Source: Butyricimonas faecihominis (lineage in GTDB: Bacteria > Bacteroidota > Bacteroidia > Bacteroidales > Marinifilaceae). From it: DNA of 64,000 nt. Every line of letters begins with the position of its first letter. Within the stretch, counting starts at the first letter, position 1. The position numbers and the translations under genes are program-made. The stretch spans positions 2,113,880 to 2,177,879 of the forward strand of contig NZ_AP028155.1 of the NCBI RefSeq assembly GCF_033096445.1. The letters are read 5' to 3'. Positions 47,390-55,756 of this stretch are shown in pieces. The notes below the pieces were generated by a model. It was given only the letters and a program-made list of their open reading frames with translations. It was not told where the DNA came from and searched no databases.

Positions 47390-50300
47390 TTACTTAGAAA
47401 GTTTTCTCAAGATAAGTTCTGGAAGTATAATCTTGATTTCTTTATTCTCATCACATCTCCAATACACGATAAAATTGACCTTGATCGTTTTAAACATATA
47501 CCCTTTTTGTTGTAAAATTTTCAATTTTTTCCAAAAGTCTTTCGAGAATTTCAATACAGGTTGTTTCTGTCGAGTAAAACAAGTATCTCCCTCAAATACT
47601 AACTCATCGCCACTCGTTAAACCATCAATATATTGTTGTTTGTAAATAAAATACCCCAGCCAGACATCCGTATGCCCCAAATGTAAACATAACTCATCAG
47701 GTTCTCCATAATCATTACTATTCACAATTTTCTCAGCAATTTCCATATTTACATGATTCCAATACGACCAGTTCGAATGAATGTATAAATTTTGTTTTGC
47801 CCTAGTCATTGCCACGTAAAGCAATCTTTTTTCTTCATCAGAAGAAAAGGGGAACCCCTCCAAATGTAAAAAAACATTATCAAATTCCCGTCCTTTCGCT
47901 TTATGCATCGTTGACACAAAAATAGTTTCCCCATCTTGTTCCAAAAAATCTTCAAGTTTGGATTCTCTTATAAACAATTCTAAATCCGATTTATATCTAC
48001 CGGATTTATTTGTTTCTTCAAAATCTTTAAGAAGTCGATTAACGATTTCAATCTTAGAACTCTTCCCATACATTTTTTGCAATTCCAACTTGGCATACTT
48101 CCACTTCTCATCACTTATTTTAGGTGCATAAAATTCAGAATGAAATTGTCCCACAAAATACCTTATCTCTTGTAAATCGTACAAATTAAATTGATCATTA
48201 GACTGTATAAGTTTTGCACGCAAGCCTTTTCTCAACAACAATCCGGCAATCTGTGCCGCATCCTCATTCTTCTTCGTAAGCACGCAAGTTGTACCCATAA
48301 GTCCCGTACCATACACCTCTTCAACCAAGGGAACAATAAGATTATTGGTATTATTATAGTAGGTGATTTTTATTTTTCCGTTATCTCGTTGAACGGCAAC
48401 AATGGGTTCTTTCTTCAATCGACCTTGAATACATCTGACAAATTCATTCGAAAACAGTACCAAATTATTTTTACTCCGATAATTCTCTATCAATTCATAT
48501 TTAATGGCATCATTCTCCGTGATCAATTTTTCCAAATATTTAGAATCAGCATCCCTATCCCTGAATTCATAAATATTTTGATCATCATCGCCAACCGCAA
48601 TAACACGCATCTCTTCATTAAAACCCATCAATGCTTTCACCAAGGCAAATTCATCCTTGTCCATATCTTGGGCCTCATCAATCACCAAGACGGTCTTGGT
48701 GATCTTGCACAACTCGACCTCCCGACTACTGATTTTTTCGATTGCAACACGAATTATATTCTTGGATTTCTCCAAATCACCGACAAATCCCAATAAATCA
48801 AAGCAAAAAGAATGAAATGTCTTTATCTCTACAAAACTTGCAGCATTACCGATCAGTTTAATTAATCGTTTCTTAAACTCGGTTGCGGCAGCTCGAGAGA
48901 ATGTAAGCATTAATAATTGTTCGTGCTTTACATCCTCCATAAGGAGCAATGACGCTAATTTATGAACCAACACCCTCGTTTTTCCGCTCCCCGGACCAGC
49001 CGCAACAACAATATATTTAGATTTATTGTCCCTGATAATTTTTAATTGTTCAATGGATAGTTCTCCAAAAAGCTGCTGAAATTTAGACGGTGTAATATTC
49101 CTTGCCAACTCTTTCTGCCTGCTACTGCTAAAATATTTGTTTAAAAAAGAAGTATGATTTAAACGGAAATAATCATCCACGAATTGTAAAGCTTCCTTGT
49201 AACCACTAATCATCTTTTTCGCATACTCTCCGACAATATGGATCTGTTCTGTCTTATTTTTATAGAATTGATCGAGTTTCCCGTAATCATTACTCGTGTA
49301 CTGTTTATAATTATTCTTTTCTAATCTCTCAATAGTTAGCTTGTTATAAACGACCAAAAATCCACCTTCAATTTTAATTGCCTCTATACGAGAAAGATAA
49401 AACAAAGCATTTTCCACGTCAGCAAGTCCCACGTTCACCTTAAAAAGAGCTTGCTGTTTCTCGTACGCATTTTTCAGTTCAAGAACAGAGAACTCTATCA
49501 AGACCTCATCATTCGAGGATTCTAATATGATTTTTTTATTCTTCTCGTAAATATACTCCAAAATGAATTTTGCCAACTGTTGCCGCTTTTCCAACCACTC
49601 CTCGATCTTCTCTTTAGGCTGTTTAAGCGCCAAAACAACATGATTTTTAGAATAATTACTACTATCATATCGTTTTCGATTCAGCCACTTCTGTATATCC
49701 CAAAAATTAATAATCGTTTTTATTTTATCAAGAGTAACATTTTTATCCTGCCCCCCTGATATTCCTTCATTAAGTTCTTTTAAATTATACGTGTTTCCCT
49801 CTTCATTTAAAACCGATTGCAAGTAATTTTCTACTTTACAATATGTTTCAAGGATGGAAAGCGAGCGATTACATTTTTCTCCCTTTTTTATAAAAGCGGT
49901 AAGATCCTTTGCATCTGACAGTATTTGCTCTTCACGCATCAAGTTTATAATGTGAATCACGTCTTCCCGTGCAATGCCTAAATGATCGGAAATATAATCA
50001 ACCCGGGATTCCGCAATTTCATCGTTAGTATGCCTGCGACTTCTCGTCGAAAACAGTTTCTTTATGATCCGAGTTGCATATTCTTTTTGTTTATCATCGA
50101 AACGGAACGACTTTCTAATTTTCGTGATTGCCTCTTCCGCATTTCTCGTTAGAATACTATTTGCAAAAACCCGAGGCGTATTCTGACCTCGTTTCAAGTA
50201 CCCTGCTTCCTCAAGTGCCGCAATGGCAGATTTCACTCGCGTTTCTATTTCATTCAGATTATCATCCCAACCCGCTTTTCGGGCAATTTCTATTGCCGAA

Positions 50301-52201
50301 TTAGATATTTTTGACCTGAACCCAGTAAGATTTTTAATAGCCTTCCAGATTTGTTGAATCTCTTTCTGGTTCAATCGAGTCTGGTTAAGTAACGTGAAAT
50401 GCTTGTCCAAATCCTGTTCATTAAACAAGACATAACAATCAGCCGTTATGTTTTCATCCCTCCCTGCCCTTCCCGCTTCCTGTACGTAATTTTCAAGAGA
50501 GTCGGAAATCTCATAATGAATAACCATCCCCACATCCTTTTTGTCAACCCCCATTCCAAAGGCAGATGTAGCCACGATAATTCGAACTTCCCCTGCCATA
50601 AAAGCATCTTGATTTTCTTTTTTCTGCTTCACATCCATTTTCCCGTGGTACGCACGCGCATCAAATCCATCTTCTCGAAGTTGTTCCGCAAGCATTGCTG
50701 CCCTATGTGTTCTGGACGTGTACACGATGACCGGACAATCCTTAGATTCTAGCAGATTACGCAACACATTGTACTTTTCTTCGTCACTTCCATTATTATA
50801 AACTTCATAATGAAGGTTCGTCCTAGAGGTATTGGCAGCAAAAAGTTCAAGTTCCACCGAAAGCCTATCTTTGAAATACGCCTTTATATCTCCTATTACT
50901 TTTTGCTTTGCCGTGGCTGTAAAACACGAGATCGGTATGGGTTCATTAAGCTGTTTTTCCTCCTGTATCAATTTTATAAAGTCCGCGATATACATATAAT
51001 CCGGTCTAAAATCCTGTCCCCATACCGAAAAACAATGTGCTTCGTCAATCACAAACCGGGCGATTTTACGTCCAAGTAATAAACGTTCAATGGTTTTAGA
51101 ACGTAACGATTCCGGGGCAATGTATAATACACAAGCCGAACCATTTTCGACTCTTTCGATAGATTTAGCTCTTTCAATCGGATCTAATAAACCGTTAATT
51201 GTCACAGCGTCAGTAATACCACTTTTTTCAAGATTATCCACCTGGTCTTTCATCAACGACTGCAAGGGCGAAATCACAATCGTAAGCGCCTTCATATTCT
51301 CTCCAGCCATGAGTGCCGGCACTTGAAACGTCAGAGACTTTCCTCCACCAGTTGGAAATATTGCCAATATTGATTTATTGGTAACGGCAGCTTTCACGGC
51401 ATTTTCCTGCAAAGCCTCTTCCGCATATTTCCTATACGAGTCAAAATTAAAATAACGCTTTAATGCCACATGGATGTCCAGTGAACGCCTGCAATAAGAA
51501 CAGCCCGTTAAACAAGGATTACCTCGTAACAAATGCATGACGTTCTCCACCCCTGGATAGTTTTTAAGCACCCAACGTGGTGTTATTGAATAACGGTTTC
51601 GAGCGTGTATCAAAGCAAGACAATAAGCAAGTTCTACCGGATACTGATGTACAAAACACTCAAAATCAGCCTTATCACAAACTTCTCCATTGAATTTTTG
51701 CCTAATTAAAGTTTCTACCTTCAAAGAGCTTGCAGAATAATCCATGTACCGAAAGAAAGCGGAAAATTCTTCTATATCACTTAAAAGCAGATAATAAATT
51801 TGTTTCAATTCTTCATCCAGTTGCCTAAATGCATTTTCCTCATCATGAAACAATCGCTTTGCTTTTTGAGAATCATTAAGAGGGTTGTTATAATTTTCCG
51901 GATCAAGTTTATCATCTTTAACAAGATTGTGGTATGGTTGAGCAGGAAATAATAAAGGTGAAAAATAAAGTGTATCCACTCTATTGAAACTGTTTATTTC
52001 CGGCATCACTTTTTCCATATATTTCAAATCATGCTTGAATATATTATGCCCACATACATATCCCGTTCCATCTAAGAAATCCAAAAAATCTCTGATAGAA
52101 GTAGAATGAAATGTCTCTCCATTGCTTTTTATACCCCCTATATCAGCAATACCGTGACTATTAGCATCTATCTCAAGATCAAAAAAAGTGATGGATTTCA
52201 T
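47390..52201 (-). CDS. DEDD exonuclease - RecQ helicase - UvrD/Rep helicase fusion
   Basis: 1603 residues, three enzymes in one chain. Residues 1-150: DnaQ-like exonuclease with Asp8/Glu10 (FFDLE), GHNIFKHD (Asp58) and NPLND (Asp110). Cysteines 230, 234 and 237 form a small zinc-like knuckle. Residues 265-640: SF2 RecQ core with Walker A PTGGGKS 283-289, DEAH 386-389, FTATA 427-431, SAFGMGVDKKDV near 546 and QEAGRAGRD 574-582. Residues 640-1040 are helical, with winged-helix-like segments. Residues 1045-1480: SF1 UvrD core with AGPGSGKT 1068-1075, DEAQD 1175-1179, GDDDQNIYEFRD 1204-1215 and LLYVAMTRAKQNLYI 1460-1474. All motifs look intact, so DNA unwinding plus degradation is expected. DUF262 gene upstream on the same strand. 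Possible defence or repair role. Confidence 0.9.
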   Translation of the reverse strand: MKSITFFDLEIDANSHGIADIGGIKSNGETFHSTSIRDFLDFLDGTGYVCGHNIFKHDLKYMEKVMPEINSFNRVDTLYFSPLLFPAQPYHNLVKDDKLDPENYNNPLNDSQKAKRLFHDEENAFRQLDEELKQIYYLLLSDIEEFSAFFRYMDYSASSLKVETLIRQKFNGEVCDKADFECFVHQYPVELAYCLALIHARNRYSITPRWVLKNYPGVENVMHLLRGNPCLTGCSYCRRSLDIHVALKRYFNFDSYRKYAEEALQENAVKAAVTNKSILAIFPTGGGKSLTFQVPALMAGENMKALTIVISPLQSLMKDQVDNLEKSGITDAVTINGLLDPIERAKSIERVENGSACVLYIAPESLRSKTIERLLLGRKIARFVIDEAHCFSVWGQDFRPDYMYIADFIKLIQEEKQLNEPIPISCFTATAKQKVIGDIKAYFKDRLSVELELFAANTSRTNLHYEVYNNGSDEEKYNVLRNLLESKDCPVIVYTSRTHRAAMLAEQLREDGFDARAYHGKMDVKQKKENQDAFMAGEVRIIVATSAFGMGVDKKDVGMVIHYEISDSLENYVQEAGRAGRDENITADCYVLFNEQDLDKHFTLLNQTRLNQKEIQQIWKAIKNLTGFRSKISNSAIEIARKAGWDDNLNEIETRVKSAIAALEEAGYLKRGQNTPRVFANSILTRNAEEAITKIRKSFRFDDKQKEYATRIIKKLFSTRSRRHTNDEIAESRVDYISDHLGIAREDVIHIINLMREEQILSDAKDLTAFIKKGEKCNRSLSILETYCKVENYLQSVLNEEGNTYNLKELNEGISGGQDKNVTLDKIKTIINFWDIQKWLNRKRYDSSNYSKNHVVLALKQPKEKIEEWLEKRQQLAKFILEYIYEKNKKIILESSNDEVLIEFSVLELKNAYEKQQALFKVNVGLADVENALFYLSRIEAIKIEGGFLVVYNKLTIERLEKNNYKQYTSNDYGKLDQFYKNKTEQIHIVGEYAKKMISGYKEALQFVDDYFRLNHTSFLNKYFSSSRQKELARNITPSKFQQLFGELSIEQLKIIRDNKSKYIVVAAGPGSGKTRVLVHKLASLLLMEDVKHEQLLMLTFSRAAATEFKKRLIKLIGNAASFVEIKTFHSFCFDLLGFVGDLEKSKNIIRVAIEKISSREVELCKITKTVLVIDEAQDMDKDEFALVKALMGFNEEMRVIAVGDDDQNIYEFRDRDADSKYLEKLITENDAIKYELIENYRSKNNLVLFSNEFVRCIQGRLKKEPIVAVQRDNGKIKITYYNNTNNLIVPLVEEVYGTGLMGTTCVLTKKNEDAAQIAGLLLRKGLRAKLIQSNDQFNLYDLQEIRYFVGQFHSEFYAPKISDEKWKYAKLELQKMYGKSSKIEIVNRLLKDFEETNKSGRYKSDLELFIRESKLEDFLEQDGETIFVSTMHKAKGREFDNVFLHLEGFPFSSDEEKRLLYVAMTRAKQNLYIHSNWSYWNHVNMEIAEKIVNSNDYGEPDELCLHLGHTDVWLGYFIYKQQYIDGLTSGDELVFEGDTCFTRQKQPVLKFSKDFWKKLKILQQKGYMFKTIKVNFIVYWRCDENKEIKIILPELILRKLSK

Positions 52202-52263
52202 AAGTTACATTTACCTACATTTCTATTCAAAAAATATCTCTATCAATCCACAATGATCATTTA

Positions 52264-52271
52264 CAAATATA
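52264..52271 (-). promoter_or_regulatory. Possible promoter -7 box of the helicase fusion gene
   Basis: TATATTTG on the minus strand, about 60 bp upstream of the ATG, within the 117-bp gap after the DUF262 gene. No TTG at proper spacing. It suggests the fusion gene can be transcribed separately. Confidence 0.35.
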
Positions 52272-52318
52272 TTAAAATATATCACATTATTTTCCATAAA
52301 ACAAAGCATCGAGATTAC

Positions 52319-54064
52319 TTATAAAGTGCTAAACGCATCTTTCACCGTTTGAGCCATTAAACTCCTACGCTGTCTCAAAAACTCGAAGTAATTCATACGC
52401 TCCCAACCATCGGGTAAAGCATGCCAATAATACTGTTGCTTTTGTTGTTCCGGGGTTAATCGACTTAAATATTTAGGCAGATACTCGGCCGGGGCTGTAT
52501 CTGCTATTTTTATATTATCGCTCCATTCAACTAACGCATAATTCGCTATCTGATTGGTTTGCTGTTGCTCGGTAATGCCAATACTTATCAAATATGCTTT
52601 CGGAAATAAATGATGTATTTCAAGAGGTGACTTTTTAAATCTTAAACCTTCCTGCAACAAATCATGAACTTTCATTTTTGAAAACAACCCATCCGCATTC
52701 AATATATTTAAAGAAGCATAGTAGGCATACATAGAAGGACTTATCGCAGATGAAGTAGCTAAATTGTTCGGCAAAGTAATATTCCAAAAATCATCTGTAA
52801 ACTTCGTGTTTATAATATTTAAAAGAATATTTTTAAATTGTTCTGCAGAATAAACACCTCGCAATTGAGACAAGTCAAACTCCATCTGGGATTCAGGAGA
52901 TCCGGTATATCGTCCAGTTATGATACACATAAAAAACCATTGAGAAATGAGTTTCCGCAATTCAAACATATCCATCTTATACTCTTCCCGACCAATTAGG
53001 AACATCGTATAAACATAGATAATCGTCGTTTTCGAACTTATAATATCACCTTTTATGTATCCAGCTTGTTTGATACATTTCAAATATTCATGCCAATTGG
53101 TAACATCAAGAACCTTTTTATTAGCTTCTTTCAGTAATTCAAATTGTTTCTCCCTTCGTTCCTCACTAAAAGTACCTGTTTCTAAATCTTTTCCCCGAAG
53201 AATACTATATACATATTTCAATACAGCCCTCTTAAAGCATAATCCAACTGACACTCGCAACATTTGATCCGGACTAGGAGTTATGATATAATTAAACGCA
53301 GAAGCCGCCTGCAGGTTGGGAGTACGAGTTTCATGACAGAATCGTTCTAAATCGGTTCTTCCTTCATCCCAAAAAACAGACATCAGTGTCAATATAAAAT
53401 CAGCTTGATTCAAAGTTTTACCCTGGCTATTGATCCGCACGAAAATATCAGAAACTTCTTCTTCCGAAATATTCGCAGACAATTCCAAAGCCGAGAAAGA
53501 ATAATGTTCTAAATTTTTTACATTTTGAATCGTTTCCCATATTTTAGCTTTTTCATCTTCTGTTAAAGCACGAGAAGCCTCTAAATTTTTTATAAAATCC
53601 CCGATAAAAATATGCGCTTTAAAATCCGGTTGCCATAATTTTGAAATATCTTGCACATACTCGGGACTTCGTCGTGAAGCTGCATCAGGAATCTCAAATT
53701 TTTCTTCTAAAGGTTTAAATGAAATTATAATATGTTCTTTATTAAAATTTTCTCGAATCACCTCTTTTCCTTTCATCACAGCAAAAATTGATGTCAATCG
53801 CTGCTGCCCATCCACTATTAATAAATTTGGAATTTTCTGTTTCCCTCCCACACCTATATATTTACTATTATCAACATTTGCATTTGCCCATAACAATAAA
53901 TAACCGACAGGATACCCTTTATACATCGAATCAAAAAGATCTCTCACTTTAATATCTTTCCATACAAAAGGACGTTGTATGTCAGGAAGTCCAATAATTC
54001 CCATATCTATATCGTTCACAAGAGCTTGTAACTTATAGTTTACTTCACGAAAAAGAGTTGCCAT
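52319..54064 (-). CDS. DUF262/DUF1524-type (GmrSD-like) protein
   Basis: 581 residues. The N-terminal ParB/sulfiredoxin-like DUF262 domain (about 10-230) has LPDIQRPFVWKDIKVRDLFDSMYKGYPVG and the nucleotide-handling motif DGQQR (85-89), then VRINSQGKTLNQADF. The middle is helical. The C-terminal segment has an HNH/DUF1524-like pattern: EIHHLFPKAY (His484/His485), then NQIANYALVEWSDNIKI. This matches the GmrSD type IV restriction architecture, in which DUF262 hydrolyses nucleotide and DUF1524 cuts DNA; substrate specificity cannot be told. It lies 117 bp upstream of the exonuclease-helicase fusion on the same strand. Confidence 0.88.
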   Translation of the reverse strand: MATLFREVNYKLQALVNDIDMGIIGLPDIQRPFVWKDIKVRDLFDSMYKGYPVGYLLLWANANVDNSKYIGVGGKQKIPNLLIVDGQQRLTSIFAVMKGKEVIRENFNKEHIIISFKPLEEKFEIPDAASRRSPEYVQDISKLWQPDFKAHIFIGDFIKNLEASRALTEDEKAKIWETIQNVKNLEHYSFSALELSANISEEEVSDIFVRINSQGKTLNQADFILTLMSVFWDEGRTDLERFCHETRTPNLQAASAFNYIITPSPDQMLRVSVGLCFKRAVLKYVYSILRGKDLETGTFSEERREKQFELLKEANKKVLDVTNWHEYLKCIKQAGYIKGDIISSKTTIIYVYTMFLIGREEYKMDMFELRKLISQWFFMCIITGRYTGSPESQMEFDLSQLRGVYSAEQFKNILLNIINTKFTDDFWNITLPNNLATSSAISPSMYAYYASLNILNADGLFSKMKVHDLLQEGLRFKKSPLEIHHLFPKAYLISIGITEQQQTNQIANYALVEWSDNIKIADTAPAEYLPKYLSRLTPEQQKQQYYWHALPDGWERMNYFEFLRQRRSLMAQTVKDAFSTL

Positions 54065-54294
54065 ACCTTCGAATATTACAATTTACCAATCCTCATTTTT
54101 TACACACACAACAAATATCCCCTCTACAAATACGAAACGCTCGAACTAATTATACAAACTTAATAAATAAAACAAATATGTTAGCCTTTTTACAAAAAAA
54201 ATAATATTTCAATTGAAAGCCATCATGTTCACCTTTCAATTTGTCCCTCAACTTGGGAGACTATTCATAAAATTTCTTAATATATAGATTCTAA
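54065..54294. other. AT-rich spacer
   Basis: No gene or clear promoter; very AT-rich, as often seen at the edge of accessory segments. Confidence 0.4.
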
Positions 54295-54528
54295 TCTCCA
54301 AACTGTATATTAAGAAAAAACATCCAGAAAAACAGAACGCTTCAGCAACAAATAATTGATGCGATACAATCAAATCCAACTATCACAAGAAAGGAATTGA
54401 TCTATCTATTAAACAGTACCGAGAGAAGTGTAAAGTACCACTTATCTCAACTAATCAAAAAAGGAAGAATTAAAAGAGAAGGTTCTGATCGAACCGGCAC
54501 ATGGAGCGTGATTGAATATTTGGACTAA
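54295..54528 (+). pseudogene. 3' stub of a winged-helix (AlbA_2/RecG-like) regulator
   Basis: An open frame without a start codon, ending at TAA 54526-54528, encodes IIDAIQSNPTITRKELIYLL, ERSVKYHLSQLIKKGRIKRE and GSDRTGTWSVIEYLD. This is the C-terminal winged-helix tail common in AlbA_2-domain (Schlafen-like) DNA-binding proteins. The N-terminal several hundred residues are absent, so the gene was truncated, plausibly when the neighbouring DNA was exchanged. Confidence 0.65.
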
Positions 54529-54600
54529 AAAGCTACAATTAAAATTTAGTTTTCTCTCCTAATTCAAACCTCCCGAAGTGTTCTTTTGAGATTTATACCC

Positions 54601-54637
54601 TATATTTGTAATTAATAAAAAGTGGTTTTTATTAATT
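54601..54637 (+). promoter_or_regulatory. Promoter -7 box with adjoining perfect palindrome
   Basis: TATATTTG (54601-54608) matches TAnnTTTG. Immediately downstream AATTAATAAAAA (54610-54621) and TTTTTATTAATT (54626-54637) are perfect 12-bp inverted arms around GTGG, covering the expected start site. It could be an operator or a 5' mRNA hairpin of the dehydrogenase gene. Confidence 0.55.
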
Positions 54638-54666
54638 GTAATAGTAAAGTATAGATATACGCCCCT

Positions 54667-55716
54667 ATGTTAGCATACACCTACATCAGCAAGGGAAATT
54701 TCAAGCTCCAAGAGAAGCCGCTTCCCCAAATAGAAGATTCACGAGATGCCATTGTTCGCGTCACACTGGGAAGTATTTGCACCAGCGATTTACATATCAA
54801 ACACGGAAGTGTCCCCCGTGCTGTACCAGGAATTACCGTTGGGCATGAAATGGTGGGTATTGTAGAACAAACAGGAGCTGACGTGACGACCGTAAAGCCC
54901 GGAGACCGAGTAACCGTTAACGTGGAAACCTTTTGCGGAGAGTGCTTCTTTTGCCAAAAAGGATTCGTAAACAATTGTACCGATCCTCATGGCGGGTGGG
55001 CTTTGGGATGCCGCATTGACGGGGGACAAGCCGAATATGTACGTGTCCCCTATGCCGATAGCGGACTAAACCGTATTCCCGATACGGTTAGTGACGAACA
55101 AGCTCTTTTCGTGGGTGATGTACTTGCCACCGGCTTTTGGGCTGCACGTATTTCTGAAATCACGGAAGACGATACGGTATTGATCATCGGAGCCGGACCA
55201 ACCGGAATATGCACGCTACTTTGTGTAATGTTGAAGAATCCGAAACGAATTATTGTCTGTGAAAAATCCCCCGAAAGGATTCAGTTTGTCCGGGAACACT
55301 ATCCCGATGTATTAATAACAGAACCGGAAACATGCCAAAAATTTGTCCTTGAGCATAGCGATCATGGCGGGGCTGATGTCGTACTAGAAGTTGCCGGAAG
55401 CGATGATTCCTTCCATCTTGCATGGGAGTGTGCCCGCCCTAACGCCATTGTAACCGTGGTTGCGCTCTACGACAAACCGCAACTTTTGCCGTTACCCAAT
55501 ATGTATGGCAAAAATCTCACGTTCAAAACCGGAGGTGTAGATGGTTGCGATTGTGCCGAAATTCTTCACTTGATAGAAGAGGGCAAAATTGATACCACCC
55601 CACTTCTCACACACCGTTTTCCATTAAACGAAATCGAAAAAGCCTATCATATATTCGAAAACAAACTTGACGGGGTGATAAAAATAGCTATAACAAAAGT
55701 TCATCCGGTATTTTAA
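54667..55716 (+). CDS. Zinc-dependent alcohol dehydrogenase (MDR family)
   Basis: 349 residues. Catalytic zinc site: Cys38 in GSICTSD and the GHE motif at about 59-61. Structural zinc cysteines are in CGECFFCQKGFVNNC (about 95-109). NAD(P)-binding Rossmann fold with IIGAGPTG near 175. Related enzymes are secondary-alcohol, sorbitol or threonine-type dehydrogenases; the substrate is not determined. Single gene with its own promoter, convergent with the ABC permease gene. Confidence 0.9.
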   Translation: MLAYTYISKGNFKLQEKPLPQIEDSRDAIVRVTLGSICTSDLHIKHGSVPRAVPGITVGHEMVGIVEQTGADVTTVKPGDRVTVNVETFCGECFFCQKGFVNNCTDPHGGWALGCRIDGGQAEYVRVPYADSGLNRIPDTVSDEQALFVGDVLATGFWAARISEITEDDTVLIIGAGPTGICTLLCVMLKNPKRIIVCEKSPERIQFVREHYPDVLITEPETCQKFVLEHSDHGGADVVLEVAGSDDSFHLAWECARPNAIVTVVALYDKPQLLPLPNMYGKNLTFKTGGVDGCDCAEILHLIEEGKIDTTPLLTHRFPLNEIEKAYHIFENKLDGVIKIAITKVHPVF

Positions 55717-55731
55717 TTTTACCGGATGAAC
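55699..55731. terminator. Bidirectional terminator-like hairpin
   Basis: Perfect 12-bp arms GTTCATCCGGTA (55699-55710) and TACCGGATGAAC (55720-55731) around an AT-rich loop; the left arm lies in the last codons of the dehydrogenase gene. It sits between convergent genes. Confidence 0.6.
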
Positions 55732-55756
55732 CTTACACGTATTTAATCGTTCACCT

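Noticed and set aside
52319-54064. Calling the DUF262 protein an established GmrSD type IV restriction enzyme
   Set aside because: The architecture agrees, but specificity for modified DNA cannot be read from sequence and the protein may belong to another DUF262/HNH branch.
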